Shown here: positions 1 to 9,834 of the stretch, piece by piece
Layout of the letters: each line of letters opens with the position of its first letter
Numbering within the stretch: the first letter of the stretch is position 1
Assembly: GCF_017640745.1 (NCBI RefSeq)
Contig: NZ_JAEPQA010000010.1
Coordinates: forward strand, 1-47,576
Length of the DNA: 47,576 bases
Reading direction: 5' to 3'
From: Nisaea sp.
Lineage (GTDB): Bacteria; Pseudomonadota; Alphaproteobacteria; Thalassobaculales; Thalassobaculaceae
Position numbers and translations under genes: made by a program
The notes under the pieces: generated by a model
Database searches by the model: none
The model's input: the letters and a program-made list of their open reading frames with translations, nothing else
What the model was told of the DNA's origin: nothing

Positions 1-205
1 ACTGCTTCTCGCCGATATTGCCGTAATAGCCCTTCAGCTTCTGCTTCGCCATGAGCTGAATGCCGTAGTCGGACGGCTTGCGGCGGCGCTGACCGTGCTG
101 GCCCGGGCCATATTCACGATCGTTGAACGGGGACTTCGCACGGCCCCAGAGGTTGACGCCAAGGCGCCGGTCAATTTTATGTTTGGAGCTAAGGCGCTTG
201 CCCAT
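1..205 (-). CDS. rpsD: 30S ribosomal protein S4, N-terminal part (cut by window edge)
   Basis: This is the start of ribosomal protein S4, a primary 16S rRNA-binding protein of the small subunit. The 68 visible residues start [12 protein letters not shown] and contain the family's diagnostic [10 protein letters not shown] segment followed by [13 protein letters not shown], which match the N-terminus of S4 closely. The ATG at 203-205 follows a strong Shine-Dalgarno sequence (AGGAGATGAG). The remaining two thirds of the gene lie off the left edge. The gene is divergent from the TerC gene, with about 250 bp between them holding no other gene. Confidence 0.97.
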   Translation of the reverse strand, partial: MGKRLSSKHKIDRRLGVNLWGRAKSPFNDREYGPGQHGQRRRKPSDYGIQLMAKQKLKGYYGNIGEKQ

Positions 206-458
206 AACTCATCTCCTTCGAGTTCTTTGCATTTGTCCCGATAGGGCGTCCGGCCTTGCGGCCCTGGCCGGGGACAGGAGGCTGATCCGCCTGCCCCGCG
301 TTCTCGGGAATTGAGGCGCGCACTATACGGATCGAAGACATGAAGTCAAGCCGTGCAGCGGCTTTCCGGCCGAGCGGTGCAAATTACCCTGGGACCGGAT
401 AAAACACGGACCGTTATAAGCTTCATCGACACACACCGGCAAGCGAGGAGCATCGCAG

Positions 459-1184
459 ATGGACTGGATCCTGGACCCGACACTCTGGGCGAGCCTCGCC
501 ACGCTGACCGCTCTCGAGATCATTCTCGGGATCGACAACATCATTTTCGTCTCGATCGTCGCCGAGAGCCTGCCGGAGGAGAAGCGGGCCATGGCCCGCC
601 GGGTCGGCCTCGGGCTGGCGCTGATCCTGCGCCTGCTGATGCTCTCCGCCCTCGCCTGGATCGTCGGACTGACCGCACCGCTGGCGGAGATCTTCGGCTA
701 CACCCTCTCCTGGCGCGACCTGATCCTGCTGCTGGGCGGGCTCTTCCTGCTCTACAAAGGCACGCACGAGATCCACAATTCGGTCGAGGGCGAGCATGAA
801 GGCACAAAGGCGAAGACAGGCGCCACCTTCGCCGCCGTCATCGGACAGATCATCGTGCTCGACCTCGTCTTCTCGATCGACAGCGTGATCACCGCGGTCG
901 GCATGGTGCAGGATCTCGGCGTCATGGTCGCCGCCGTGGTGATTGCGATGATCGTGATGATCGCGGCCGCCGGACCGATCGCGAGCTTCATCGGCAAACA
1001 CCCGACGACGAAGATGCTGGCGCTCAGCTTCCTGATGCTGGTCGGCGTCGCGCTGGTGGCCGACGGGCTGCATTTCCACATCCCGCGCGGCTACATCTAT
1101 TTCGCCGTGTTCTTCTCCGCCGCAGTCGAAGTGCTGAACCTGGTGGCCAGCAACCGGAAGAGGAAGGCACGGGAGGCGGCCTAG
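459..1184 (+). CDS. TerC family integral membrane protein
   Basis: A 241-residue polytopic membrane protein of the TerC/YkoY family, which is linked to metal-ion (often manganese) export and to loading of exoenzymes. The family signature is clear: an early acidic motif ALEIILGIDNIIF at about residues 18-30, and a second LDLVFSIDSVITAVGM at about 138-153. The two intramembrane Asp motifs are thought to bind metal. About seven hydrophobic segments are visible, and the C-terminal tail is short and basic. The start follows a GAGGAG ribosome-binding site. The stop is 4 bp from the stop of the convergent trmJ gene. The exact substrate cannot be told from sequence. Confidence 0.93.
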   Translation: MDWILDPTLWASLATLTALEIILGIDNIIFVSIVAESLPEEKRAMARRVGLGLALILRLLMLSALAWIVGLTAPLAEIFGYTLSWRDLILLLGGLFLLYKGTHEIHNSVEGEHEGTKAKTGATFAAVIGQIIVLDLVFSIDSVITAVGMVQDLGVMVAAVVIAMIVMIAAAGPIASFIGKHPTTKMLALSFLMLVGVALVADGLHFHIPRGYIYFAVFFSAAVEVLNLVASNRKRKAREAA

Positions 1185-1188
1185 GCGC

Positions 1189-1965
1189 TCAACCGTCGCT
1201 GCGGCCGTCCTTGTCGAGAAGCGCACTCACCACGCCGTGGAGCGTGCGCACGTCCTGGTCGGTCATCCGGGCACGATTGAAGAAATTGCGCAGGTTGCGC
1301 TTGATCGTCGGCGCAAGATGCTCCGGATAGAGGAAACCGCCGTCCTGAAGCTCGCGTTCCAGGCGGGAGAGGAAATACTCGCGGTCCTTGACGCTGGCCG
1401 GCTCGCCGCTCCCGCTCAGGCTCTGCTCCGGCGTGGCATCGCCCGCCTGATACCATTCGTAGCCCAGAAGCAGCACCGCCTGCGCGAGGTTGAGCGAGGC
1501 AAAGGCGGGATTCAACGGCACATGAACGATGGCATCGGCGAGCGCGACCTCGTCATTCTCTAGGCCCGCCCGCTCCGGACCAAAGAGGATCCCGCCGCGA
1601 TGTCCTGCGGCGAGATGCGCCTTCATGACCGACGCCGCCTCACGCGGGACATAGGCGTCCTTCACCTGATCCCGGCTACGCGCCGTCGTGGCGAGCACGA
1701 GGCTGAGATCGGCGATCGCGTCCTGCGTCGTCTCGTAGACCTTGGCGTTCTCGAGCACCGACACGGCGCCGGAGGCCATCGCTTCGGCCGCCGGATTGGG
1801 CCAGCCATCGCGCGGGGCGACCAGCCGCATCTCGCCGAGCGCACAGTTCAGCATGGCGCGCGCGCAGGCGCCGATATTCTCGCCGAGTTGCGGACGCACC
1901 AGAATGACGACGGGCGCCGCCCCGCCGGGCTGCGCGGCGGCCTTGCTTTTGTCCGTTCCCGCCAT
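1189..1965 (-). CDS. trmJ: tRNA (cytidine/uridine-32-2'-O-)-methyltransferase TrmJ-like
   Basis: A SPOUT-superfamily RNA 2'-O-methyltransferase of 258 residues. It probably modifies position 32 of the tRNA anticodon loop, using S-adenosylmethionine. The N-terminal half carries the family motif NIGACARAMLNCALGEMRLVAPRDGWPN (about residues 29-56). The trefoil-knot SAM site is visible around ILFGPERAGLENDEVALAD and VPLNPAFASLNLAQAVLL (about 125-170). The C-terminal 90 residues form the helical extension typical of TrmJ. The gene starts 3 bp after the stop of cimA, so the two are very likely cotranscribed. The methylated position is inferred from the family; the subgroup was not tested. Confidence 0.9.
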   Translation of the reverse strand: MAGTDKSKAAAQPGGAAPVVILVRPQLGENIGACARAMLNCALGEMRLVAPRDGWPNPAAEAMASGAVSVLENAKVYETTQDAIADLSLVLATTARSRDQVKDAYVPREAASVMKAHLAAGHRGGILFGPERAGLENDEVALADAIVHVPLNPAFASLNLAQAVLLLGYEWYQAGDATPEQSLSGSGEPASVKDREYFLSRLERELQDGGFLYPEHLAPTIKRNLRNFFNRARMTDQDVRTLHGVVSALLDKDGRSDG

Positions 1966-1968
1966 GGC

Positions 1969-3582
1969 TCAGGCGTCGACCTTCGCTTTGGTGCCCGCCT
2001 TCAGCAGGCAATAGGTCAGGCTGTCGGAGAGCGCCATGATCGAGGCGTCGATGATGTTGGCCGAGACCCCGACCGTACGCCACATGCTCCCGTCCGGCCC
2101 CGCGCTTTCAATCATCACCCGCGTCACCGCGTCGGTGCCGTCGCTGTTCGGCGGCGGCGGCAGGATGCGGACCTTGTAGTCCATCAGCTTGACCCCGTCG
2201 ATGTTCGGATAGGCGGTGCTGAGCGCCTTGCGGATCGCGAGGTCGAGCGCGTTGACCGGACCGTTGCCGACCGCGACCTCGTGCAGCCGCTGCCCCGCCA
2301 CCACGACGGTGGCGGTCGCCTCGGACTCGATGACGAACTGTCCGCGCGCGTTGAAGCGGCGCTCGTCCATCACGCGGAAGCGCTCGATAGAGAAGTAATC
2401 CGGTACGGAATCGATGGTCCGGCGGGCGAGCAGTTCGAAACTCGCCTCGGCGGTATCGTAGGAATAACCGAGGAATTCCTTCTCCTTCACGTCGTCGACG
2501 AGGCGCTGGATCTTCGGATGCTTCGGGTCGATCTCAACGCCGATCTCGGCGAAACGGGCGAGGATGTTGGACCGGCCGGCCTGGTCGGACACCAGAATGT
2601 GGCGCTGGTTGCCGACGAGCTCCGGGTCGACATGCTCGTAGGTCTTCGGATCCTTCTGCACCGCCGAGACATGCAGCCCGCCCTTGTGGGCGAAGGCCGC
2701 GTCGCCGACAAAGGCCGCATGCGGGTTCGGCGCCCGGTTGAGGCGGTCGTCCAGCATGCGCGAGAGCTTCTTCAGCTGCTTCATGCCCTTCTCGTCGACG
2801 CCGGTCCCGTAGCCCATCTTGAGGCCGAGGATCGCGGTCAGGGTGACGATGTTCGCATTACCGCAGCGCTCGCCGAGCCCGTTGATCGTGCCCTGGACCT
2901 GGCGCGCACCCGCGCGGACGGCGGCCAGCGTGTTGGCGACCGCGTTCTCCGTGTCGTTATGAGTGTGGATGCCGACATGATCGCCCGGCACCACCTTTAC
3001 GACCTCGCCGACGATCTGCTCGACCTCGTGTGGCAGGGTTCCTCCGTTGGTGTCGCAGAGCACGACCCAGCGCGCGCCGGACTCATAGGCTGCCCTGGCA
3101 CAGGCCAGCGCATAGTCAGGGTTCGCCTTGTAGCCGTCGAAGAAATGCTCGCAATCGAACATCGGCTCGAACCCGCGCTTGGCAGAGAGCTTCATGCTGT
3201 CGCGGATCATCTGGATGTTCTCGTCGCGGTCGATCTCCAGCGCGACATCGACATGGAAGTCCCAGGTCTTGCCGACAAGGCAAGTCGCCGTTGCTTTGGA
3301 ATCGAGGACACCGGCCAGTCCCGGATCGTTCTCGGCGCTGCGTCCGGGCCGGCGCGTCATGCCGAAGGCGACCAGTTTGGCGCGCTTGAGCCTCGGCGGC
3401 TCCGAAAAGAAGCGGTCGTCCGTCGGGTTCGCCCCGGGCCAGCCGCCTTCCACGTAATCGATCCCGATCTCGTCGAGCGCGCGCGCGATGGCGATCTTGT
3501 CCGCCGGCGTGAAATCGACGCCGCGGGTCTGCTGACCGTCGCGGAGTGTGGTATCGAATAGATAGACGCGGTTATCCGTCAT
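1969..3582 (-). CDS. cimA: (R)-citramalate synthase (2-isopropylmalate synthase family)
   Basis: A 537-residue enzyme that condenses acetyl-CoA with pyruvate to (R)-citramalate, the first step of the threonine-independent isoleucine route. The N-terminal TIM barrel shows LFDTTLRDGQQT at about residues 8-19 and the metal-binding GIHTHNDTENAVANT at about 210. The C-terminal third (DYKVRILPPPPNSDGTDAVTRV) is the LeuA dimer/allosteric domain. The length and the WPGANPTDDRFF segment fit the long citramalate synthases rather than LeuA or homocitrate synthase. The ATG at 3580-3582 is chosen because an AAGGA sequence sits at good spacing and the family begins here. An in-frame ATG 36 bp upstream (and another possible start further up) would only add an unconserved leader. 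Confidence 0.93.
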   Translation of the reverse strand: MTDNRVYLFDTTLRDGQQTRGVDFTPADKIAIARALDEIGIDYVEGGWPGANPTDDRFFSEPPRLKRAKLVAFGMTRRPGRSAENDPGLAGVLDSKATATCLVGKTWDFHVDVALEIDRDENIQMIRDSMKLSAKRGFEPMFDCEHFFDGYKANPDYALACARAAYESGARWVVLCDTNGGTLPHEVEQIVGEVVKVVPGDHVGIHTHNDTENAVANTLAAVRAGARQVQGTINGLGERCGNANIVTLTAILGLKMGYGTGVDEKGMKQLKKLSRMLDDRLNRAPNPHAAFVGDAAFAHKGGLHVSAVQKDPKTYEHVDPELVGNQRHILVSDQAGRSNILARFAEIGVEIDPKHPKIQRLVDDVKEKEFLGYSYDTAEASFELLARRTIDSVPDYFSIERFRVMDERRFNARGQFVIESEATATVVVAGQRLHEVAVGNGPVNALDLAIRKALSTAYPNIDGVKLMDYKVRILPPPPNSDGTDAVTRVMIESAGPDGSMWRTVGVSANIIDASIMALSDSLTYCLLKAGTKAKVDA

Positions 3583-3807
3583 TGCCCGTTCCTTCATTGC
3601 GAGGCCGTGTTTTAGCACCGCGCGGGCGCAAGAGACAAAGGCAATAGGGTGTCGTCAGGACTGAGGCGGCGTCTGGCGGCACGAACTCGGGCCGCCCCCC
3701 GAAACTCTGACACCAGCATTGCAAATACCTGATTTCACCCTGGGTTGGTTTTAATATAGTTTTCCGCCGCAATTCCGCCGAAATGACTGTGCTTTGCCAA
3801 AGACCCG

Positions 3808-4437
3808 ATGAGCCCTGCGACTGAACCGAGCCATTTTATCTACGCGTCCGTCCCGGAGAGCGATCCGGCGATCCGGAATCTCGTACCGGACCCCAGCCAG
3901 TACAGTCTGCGGAACTACGCGATTTGCGGCTTCCGGAACTCGGAACTCGACAGCAACCGGTTCATTCACATGCAGCACCGCTGCCTGATCGACTGGTTCA
4001 ATCAGAAATACAGGAACGAGTTCGACGGCGTCCTTTTCACAGAATTCGATCCGATCGACGTGAAGCCGGCGCTCGGCTCCATCGTCGTTCTCGAGCCGAC
4101 GGACAATTACGAGGCCTATCGCTACCGTCTCTACGGCTCACAGGTCGTCGACACCTATGGATCCGATCTGACCGGCCGGACAAGCACCCAGCTCAACACG
4201 GAATCGACCCGCAACGTGCGGCCGCAATATCAGGCGGCAGCCCGGAACAACATCACGGTCTATACAGAGCATGACCTGCGCCGCCGGAAAGAGCCCGACA
4301 TCATCGAGCGCTGGGACCGCTGGTCGCGGCTGATCCTGCCACTGGTGGATGACAACAAGACCGTCAGGCGGCTCCTGGTCAGCATGGTGCCGACGGAGAT
4401 CCCGTTCAACAGCGCCTATAGCGGTCCCGCCTCCTAG
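3808..4437 (+). CDS. PAS_5-family PAS domain protein
   Basis: A 209-residue protein that looks like the alphaproteobacterial PAS_5 family: single-PAS-domain proteins of mostly unknown role, thought to be sensory or regulatory. The core runs from about residue 45 to 200. It includes a [41 protein letters not shown] stretch that fits the PAS beta-sheet and the typical Y/F-R-hydrophobic-G pattern. No transmembrane segment or output domain is seen. The first 45 residues are poorly conserved in appearance. Its TAG stop shares the palindrome CTAG with the stop of the convergent cysS. A second PAS_5 gene lies at 40705-41160. Confidence 0.75.
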   Translation: MSPATEPSHFIYASVPESDPAIRNLVPDPSQYSLRNYAICGFRNSELDSNRFIHMQHRCLIDWFNQKYRNEFDGVLFTEFDPIDVKPALGSIVVLEPTDNYEAYRYRLYGSQVVDTYGSDLTGRTSTQLNTESTRNVRPQYQAAARNNITVYTEHDLRRRKEPDIIERWDRWSRLILPLVDDNKTVRRLLVSMVPTEIPFNSAYSGPAS

Positions 4438-5825
4438 GCCCGGCGCCAGGCCGTTCCGCCGGCCCCGTCCTCCAGCACGATCCCTGCCGCGGCGAGCTCG
4501 TCGCGGATACGGTCCGCCTCGGCGAAGTCCTTCGCCTTGCGCGCGGCCAGACGCCGCTCGACCAGATCGTCGATCTCCGCATCTTCAAGGCCGCCTTCTC
4601 CGCCCGGGGTCCATTTGAACCAGGCTTCCGGATCGCTGCCGAAGAGCCCCATCAGAGCGCCCGACGCCTTCATGCTGGCCTGCAGCGCGGCTTTCTTCTT
4701 CGGATCCGTCGCCTTGTTCGCCTCGGTCGCCAGCGCATGCAGCCGCGCGATCGCGAGCGGCGTGTTGAGATCGTCGGCCAGCGCCGCGACGAGTTCGGCA
4801 TCCGGTTTCGCATCCGGCAGATCGTCGCCCGCGTCGCGCAGGACCAGATAGAAGCGGTCGAGCGCGGCCTTGGCTTCCTTCAACCCGTCCTTGGAGAAAT
4901 CGAGCGGCGCCCGGTAATGAGTGGAGAGCAGGTGAAAGCGGATGGTCTCGCCCTGCCATTCCTTCAGCAGATCGTGGACGGTGTAGAAGTTGCCGAGCGA
5001 CTTCGACATCTTCTCGCCCTCGACCGTGACGAAGCCGTTATGCAGCCAGGTCCGCGCCATGCGCTCGGTGCCATGGGCGCAGCAGCTCTGGGCGATCTCG
5101 TTCTCATGGTGCGGGAAGATCAGGTCCAGCCCGCCGGCATGGATGTCGAACTCCTCGCCGAGATAACGCGCGCTCATCGCCGAGCATTCGATATGCCAGC
5201 CCGGACGGCCGAAGCCCCAGGGACTTTCCCATCCCGGCGTCTCGGCATCCGACGGCTTCCAGAGCACGAAATCGGCCGGATCGCGCTTGTAGGGCGCGAC
5301 CTCGACACGGGCGCCGGCGACCAGCTCGTCCCGGTTGCGCCGCGAGAGACCGCCGTAGTTCGGCATGGAGGGGACGCTGAACAGCACATGGCCCTCCGCC
5401 TCATAGGCGTGGCCCTTCTCGATCAGGCTCTCGATCATGGCGATCATGCCCGCGACATGCTCGGTCGCGCGGGGCTCCTCCGAAGGCGGGAGGGCGCCGA
5501 GCGCCGCCATGTCGGCGCGGTAGATCTCGGCCGTGCCGTCCGTCAGCTCGCGGATGGTAATCCCGCTCTCTTTCGCCCGCGCGTTGATCTTGTCGTCGAT
5601 GTCCGTGATGTTGCGGACATAGGTCACGTGATCCGCTCCATAGACCAGACGCAACAGCCGGAAGAGCACGTCGAAGGCGACCACCGGGCGGGCATTGCCG
5701 ATATGGGCGTAGTCGTAGACGGTCGGCCCGCACGCATACATGCGGACATTCGACGGATCGATCGGCGAGAAGACTTCCTTCTCGCGGGTAAGCGTGTTCT
5801 GGAATTTCAGGGTCGTGGCGGACAT
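4434..5825 (-). CDS. cysS: Cysteinyl-tRNA synthetase
   Basis: A class I aminoacyl-tRNA synthetase of 463 residues that charges tRNA-Cys. The HIGH-type motif is [11 protein letters not shown] (about residues 40-50). The KMSKS loop is [11 protein letters not shown] (about 268-278). Zinc-ligand cysteines and histidines occur around [25 protein letters not shown] and [14 protein letters not shown]. The C-terminal anticodon-binding region ends at [13 protein letters not shown]. The length is normal for the family. It lies downstream of gltX on the same strand with 156 bp between them, so joint transcription with nadE-gltX is possible but not shown. Confidence 0.97.
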   Translation of the reverse strand: MSATTLKFQNTLTREKEVFSPIDPSNVRMYACGPTVYDYAHIGNARPVVAFDVLFRLLRLVYGADHVTYVRNITDIDDKINARAKESGITIRELTDGTAEIYRADMAALGALPPSEEPRATEHVAGMIAMIESLIEKGHAYEAEGHVLFSVPSMPNYGGLSRRNRDELVAGARVEVAPYKRDPADFVLWKPSDAETPGWESPWGFGRPGWHIECSAMSARYLGEEFDIHAGGLDLIFPHHENEIAQSCCAHGTERMARTWLHNGFVTVEGEKMSKSLGNFYTVHDLLKEWQGETIRFHLLSTHYRAPLDFSKDGLKEAKAALDRFYLVLRDAGDDLPDAKPDAELVAALADDLNTPLAIARLHALATEANKATDPKKKAALQASMKASGALMGLFGSDPEAWFKWTPGGEGGLEDAEIDDLVERRLAARKAKDFAEADRIRDELAAAGIVLEDGAGGTAWRRA

Positions 5826-5981
5826 CGCGCAGACTTTCGGTTCGCGTGGAATAGAGAAATGTTCGGGGTGAGCCGTCAGCGCGGCCCGGATCGCCTAGGC
5901 GCGACAGAGATCCCCGGCGAGGAAGGCCGGAACAGAGATCACGTCCTGCAGCTTGCGCGAAAACATCTTGTCTCTTTTTCC

Positions 5982-7331
5982 TTAGGCGCGATGGCCCTGA
6001 AGCCGCGCGAGCACTTTCTCACGCGGGATCAAAGGTAGCAGGTCGGCCATGTCCGGTCCACGGCTTTGCCCTGTCACCGCCTCGCGCAGGGGCATGAAGA
6101 GCTGCTTGCCCTTGCGTCCGGTCTCCGCCTTCACGGCATCGGCCCAGGAGCTCCATGTATCCTTGTCCCAAGGGGTCTCAGGCAGGTGTCTTGCCGCGGC
6201 GGCCGCATAATCCGCATCCTCGATCAGCGGATCGATCTCCGCGCTGCAGACCTGCCACCAGAGCTTCGCGTCCGCGAGCTTCTCGAGATTGCCGCGGACG
6301 GCCATCCAGAACGGCGCTCCGCCGCCGATGCCCAGCCCGAGAAGCCGCTCGGCCACGACGGTATAATCGGTTTCATGCAGGATCTTCGCGTTCAGCGCTT
6401 CCAGTTCCGCCGGATCGAAGCGCGGGGTCGCGCGGGAGAACTTGGAGATGTCGAATTCCTCTACCAGCTGGCCGATCCGCTGGCGCGGCTCGACCGGGTC
6501 GGAGGTCCCGAGCTTGGCGAGCAGGGTGTTGATCGCCATGGCTTCCAGACCGTCCTCCCGGAGTTGTTCCAGGCTGAGCGAGCCGAGGCGTTTCGAAAGC
6601 CCCTGCCCTTCGGCGTCAGTCAGCAGCGAGAGATGACCCATCTCGGGCGGCTCCGCGCCGAGCGCCTTGAAGAGCTGGATCTGCGCCGCCGAATTGGTGA
6701 GGTGATCCTCGCCGCGCAGGATATGCGTCACGCCAAGTTCGATATCGTCGACCACCGAGGCAAGCGTGTAGATCGGCCTCCCGTCCGCACGCAGCAGCAC
6801 CGGATCGCTCAGGCTCGCCATGTGGTAGCGGGATTCGCCGCGCACCAGATCGGTCCAGCGTTCCTCCTCGTGCAGCAGGAGGAAGCGCCAGTGCGGCGCG
6901 ATCCCCGCGGCTTCCTTCTCTGCCTTTTCCGCGTCCGTCAGCTTCAGGGCCGCACGGTCGTAGACCGGCGGGCGGCCCGCCGAGAGTTGCGCCTTGCGCT
7001 TCAGACCGAGCTCGTCCTGGGTCTCGTAACAGGGATAGAGCCGTCCCCCCGCCTTCAGCTTTTCGACGGCCGCGTCATAGTGTTCGAGCCGGTCTGACTG
7101 GCGCGCGAACCGGTCCCAGGCGAGGCCGAGCCAGGTCAGATCCTCCTTGATCCCTTCGGCGAAGGCCTCGGTCGAGCGCTCGTCGTCGGTATCGTCCATC
7201 CGCAGGAGAAAGGTGCCGCCGGCCTTTCGGGCGAAGAGCCAGTTGACCAGTGCGGTCCGCGTATTGCCGACATGCAGCCGGCCGGTCGGACTTGGTGCGA
7301 ACCGGACGACGACATCTTTTGATTGGGTCAT
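5982..7331 (-). CDS. gltX: Glutamyl-tRNA synthetase (second-type, GltX2-like)
   Basis: A class I synthetase of 449 residues charging tRNA with glutamate. The HIGH-type motif is SPTGRLHVGNTRTALVNWLFA (about residues 13-33). The KMSKS-type loop is LSKRLGSLSLEQL (about 244-256). The alpha-helical anticodon-binding half follows. Its short form, VNWLFARKAGG and LSKRLGS resemble the second GluRS found in many alphaproteobacteria, which carry two copies. Such enzymes can differ in whether they charge tRNA-Glu only or also mischarge tRNA-Gln. Its start codon overlaps the stop of nadE by the sequence ATGA, showing translational coupling. Confidence 0.94.
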   Translation of the reverse strand: MTQSKDVVVRFAPSPTGRLHVGNTRTALVNWLFARKAGGTFLLRMDDTDDERSTEAFAEGIKEDLTWLGLAWDRFARQSDRLEHYDAAVEKLKAGGRLYPCYETQDELGLKRKAQLSAGRPPVYDRAALKLTDAEKAEKEAAGIAPHWRFLLLHEEERWTDLVRGESRYHMASLSDPVLLRADGRPIYTLASVVDDIELGVTHILRGEDHLTNSAAQIQLFKALGAEPPEMGHLSLLTDAEGQGLSKRLGSLSLEQLREDGLEAMAINTLLAKLGTSDPVEPRQRIGQLVEEFDISKFSRATPRFDPAELEALNAKILHETDYTVVAERLLGLGIGGGAPFWMAVRGNLEKLADAKLWWQVCSAEIDPLIEDADYAAAAARHLPETPWDKDTWSSWADAVKAETGRKGKQLFMPLREAVTGQSRGPDMADLLPLIPREKVLARLQGHRA

Positions 7332-9022
7332 TCTGCAGCCTTGGAGGACGGCGACGCCGAGTAGGCGCCGAGAAATGCGTTGGTCAGCGGATAGCGGCGA
7401 TCGCGGCCGAAGGCCTTCAGCGTGACCTTCACGCCGGGAGGCGCCTGCCGGCGCTTGTACTCCGCCCTGTCGAGCAGGCGCCAGACCTTCAGCACCGTCT
7501 CCGGCTCGTAGCCCATCGCGACGATATCGGCGATCGGCGTCTCGTTCTCGATCAGCTCTTCCAGGATCGCGTCCAGCACCGGATAGGGCGGCAGCGAGTC
7601 CTCGTCCTTCTGGTCGGGCCTCAGTTCCGCCGACGGCGGTTTGGTGATGATCCGCTCCGGCATTACCGGCCCGTTAGGCCCGAGCGCGCCGGCGGGCTTG
7701 TTCTCGTTGCGCCAGCGGCAGAGCGCGAAGACGGACATCTTGTAGACGTCCTTCAGCACATTGTAGCCGCCGCACATGTCGCCGTAGAGCGTAGCGTAGC
7801 CGACGGACATCTCAGACTTGTTGCCGGTCGATAGCACCATGTAGCCGAACTTGTTGGAGAGCGCCATCAGGGTCATACCGCGCGAGCGCGACTGGATGTT
7901 TTCCTCGGTGATGTCGCTATTCGTGCCTTCGAAGAACGGCGCCAGCATCTCCGAGAAGGCGCCCATGGCCGGACCGATATTGATCTCGTCCAGCTTCACG
8001 CCAAGCAGGCGAGAGGCCTCCGCGGCATCCTCCAGGCTTTCCCGGCTGGTGTAGGGAGACGGCATCATCACGCAATGGACCCGGTCCGGTCCGAGGGCAT
8101 CCACCGCGACGGCGGCGCTGAGCGCGGAATCGATGCCGCCCGACATGCCGATCAGCACGCCCTTGAAGCCGTTCTTGTTCACGTAATCGCGCACACCGCA
8201 GATCAGCGCCTGGTAGAGCGAGGCTTCGCCGGTCTCAACCTGTACCGTCTCTCCCGGCGCGCAAACCCAGCCGTCGTCGCCCTTGGTCCAGTTCGTGATC
8301 GCGACCTTCTCCTGCCATGCCGGGAACTGCCAGGCCAGAGAGCGATCGGCGTTCAGCACGAAGGAGGCACCGTCGAAAACAAGTTCGTCCTGACCGCCGA
8401 GCTGGTTCAGATAGACCAGCGGCAAGCCGCTCTCGACCACGCGGGCGACGCCGAGCTGCTGGCGCTGGTCCGTCTTTCCGAGTTCGAAGGGAGACCCGTT
8501 CGGCACCAGAAGAATCTCGCCGCCGGTCTCCGCCACGCACTCGACCACGTCAGGGGTCCAGATATCCTCGCAGATCGGAATGCCGATCCTGACACCCTTG
8601 AAGGCGATCGGTCCTGGCATCTCGCCCGCCGCGAAAACGCGCTTCTCGTCGAACACGCCGTAATTCGGCAAGTCGACCTTGTAGCGTTCGGCGGTCACCG
8701 CACCGTCCTCGATGAGCAGCATCGCGTTGTAAACACGCCCGTCCTCACCGCGCCACGGCGCGCCGAGCAGCACCGCCGGCCCTCCGTCCGCCGTCTCCTT
8801 GGCGAAAGCGAGGACAGCCGTACGGACGCTATCGATGAACATCGGTTTCAGTATGAGATCTTCGGGCGGATAGCCGCAGACATAGAGCTCGCTGGTCAGC
8901 AACAGATCGGCGTCTTCGCCGGCAGCGAACGCACGGGCCTCGCGAAGGCGGTCGAGATTGCCCTGGAAGTCCCCGACGGTCGGGTTCAACTGGGCCAACG
9001 CTATCGTAAGAGTGTCGGTCAT
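7328..9022 (-). CDS. nadE: Glutamine-dependent NAD+ synthetase
   Basis: A 564-residue two-domain enzyme that makes NAD+ from deamido-NAD+, ATP and glutamine. The N-terminal nitrilase-type glutaminase domain (residues 1-270) shows the expected triad: E45 in LLTSELYVCGYPPEDL, K115 in ERYKVDLPN and C151 in GIPICEDIW. The C-terminal synthetase domain has the ATP P-loop SGGIDS at 294-299, followed by STGNKSEMSVGYATLYGD. The protein is therefore independent of external ammonia. Its last bases overlap the gltX start by 4 bp, so the two are an operon. Confidence 0.96.
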   Translation of the reverse strand: MTDTLTIALAQLNPTVGDFQGNLDRLREARAFAAGEDADLLLTSELYVCGYPPEDLILKPMFIDSVRTAVLAFAKETADGGPAVLLGAPWRGEDGRVYNAMLLIEDGAVTAERYKVDLPNYGVFDEKRVFAAGEMPGPIAFKGVRIGIPICEDIWTPDVVECVAETGGEILLVPNGSPFELGKTDQRQQLGVARVVESGLPLVYLNQLGGQDELVFDGASFVLNADRSLAWQFPAWQEKVAITNWTKGDDGWVCAPGETVQVETGEASLYQALICGVRDYVNKNGFKGVLIGMSGGIDSALSAAVAVDALGPDRVHCVMMPSPYTSRESLEDAAEASRLLGVKLDEINIGPAMGAFSEMLAPFFEGTNSDITEENIQSRSRGMTLMALSNKFGYMVLSTGNKSEMSVGYATLYGDMCGGYNVLKDVYKMSVFALCRWRNENKPAGALGPNGPVMPERIITKPPSAELRPDQKDEDSLPPYPVLDAILEELIENETPIADIVAMGYEPETVLKVWRLLDRAEYKRRQAPPGVKVTLKAFGRDRRYPLTNAFLGAYSASPSSKAAE

Positions 9023-9081
9023 GAAGCCTCTCTTAGCGCGGCGCGGGCAGGCTCACAAAGCGAAAACGGCGCCTGCGCGGC

Positions 9082-9405
9082 TCACATTTCGATACCGTGC
9101 TGCGCCTTGATGCTCTTCAGCACCGGCATGAAGTCGTAGGTCGGGTAGAACTCCGTATCGAACGCGCCCCAGGCACTCTTCTCGATCGCGAGATTGACCT
9201 CGCGCAGCCGATGCCCGGGGACTTTCAGGATCGCAACCTGACCGATGCCCATCATCACGAACCAGTTCACCACCTCGATTCCCTCGGGCGGGAACATCTT
9301 CCAGAACTCGGCCTTTTCCAGCTTCGCATTGATTTCCTGAAGGTTCTTGTCCTTCTGATGCTTCAGAAACACCGTAAGCAGGATCTCTCCTTCGCCAGCA
9401 CTCAT
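9082..9405 (-). CDS. Small hypothetical protein
   Basis: A 107-residue soluble protein that I do not recognise. It starts MSAGEGEILLTVFLKHQ at an ATG preceded by GGGAGG; a longer frame upstream exists but lacks such a site. The pattern of two short strands and a helix (EILLTVFLKH, QEINAKLEKAEFWKMF, IEVVNWFVMMGIGQVAILKV, LREVNLAIEKSAW) would fit a ferredoxin-like dimeric alpha/beta-barrel fold. That is an impression from pattern only. It is divergent from the DUF1330 gene, which is of the same general fold class, with a 125-bp shared upstream region. Confidence 0.75.
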   Translation of the reverse strand: MSAGEGEILLTVFLKHQKDKNLQEINAKLEKAEFWKMFPPEGIEVVNWFVMMGIGQVAILKVPGHRLREVNLAIEKSAWGAFDTEFYPTYDFMPVLKSIKAQHGIEM

Positions 9406-9530
9406 CTCGGCCTCCCTCGTCCAATGACTGATGCGGAAGCGGAACTGAAGCATTCACCTCCTTGATTGGCAACAGGCGGGGAGATGCGGCTACAGTGATT
9501 TCAACGAGGCAAAACGAATGGGAGGAAATC

Positions 9531-9818
9531 ATGCCGGCAGGATACATCATCGCGCAGATCGACGTCTCCGATCCCACCGCGTTCGAGGAATACCGCAAGC
9601 TGGTCCCCGCCACGATCGCCAAGTTCGGCGGCGAGTATCTGGTTCGCGGCGGTAAACAGGAACAGCTCGAAGGCAGCAACAACCCGCGCACAGTCGTGCT
9701 CCATTTCGAAAGCTTCGACAAAGCGCGGGAATGGTACCATTCTTCGGACTACGAAAAGCCCAAAGCCATGCGACAGGCCGCGTCTAAAGGAAATGTCGTT
9801 CTGGTCGAAGGCGTCTGA
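9531..9818 (+). CDS. DUF1330 family protein
   Basis: A 95-residue protein of the DUF1330 family, small ferredoxin-like proteins related to the dimeric alpha/beta barrel superfamily, with no settled function. Characteristic stretches are GYIIAQIDVSDPTAFEEYRKLVP at the N-terminus, GGEYLVRGG in the middle, and VVLHFESFDKAREWYHSSDY near the end. The ATG at 9531 has an excellent GGGAGGAAATC ribosome-binding site, so the upstream ATG of the open frame at 9462 is not used. A nested hairpin lies just downstream. Confidence 0.9.
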   Translation: MPAGYIIAQIDVSDPTAFEEYRKLVPATIAKFGGEYLVRGGKQEQLEGSNNPRTVVLHFESFDKAREWYHSSDYEKPKAMRQAASKGNVVLVEGV

Positions 9819-9834
9819 CCTCGCACTGATCGCC

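Noticed and set aside
1600-3561. A 653-codon open frame on the plus strand over cimA and trmJ
   Set aside because: It is antisense to two well-recognised genes, is rich in Arg, Asp, His and Val as expected from the opposite strand of high-GC coding sequence, and shows no domain.
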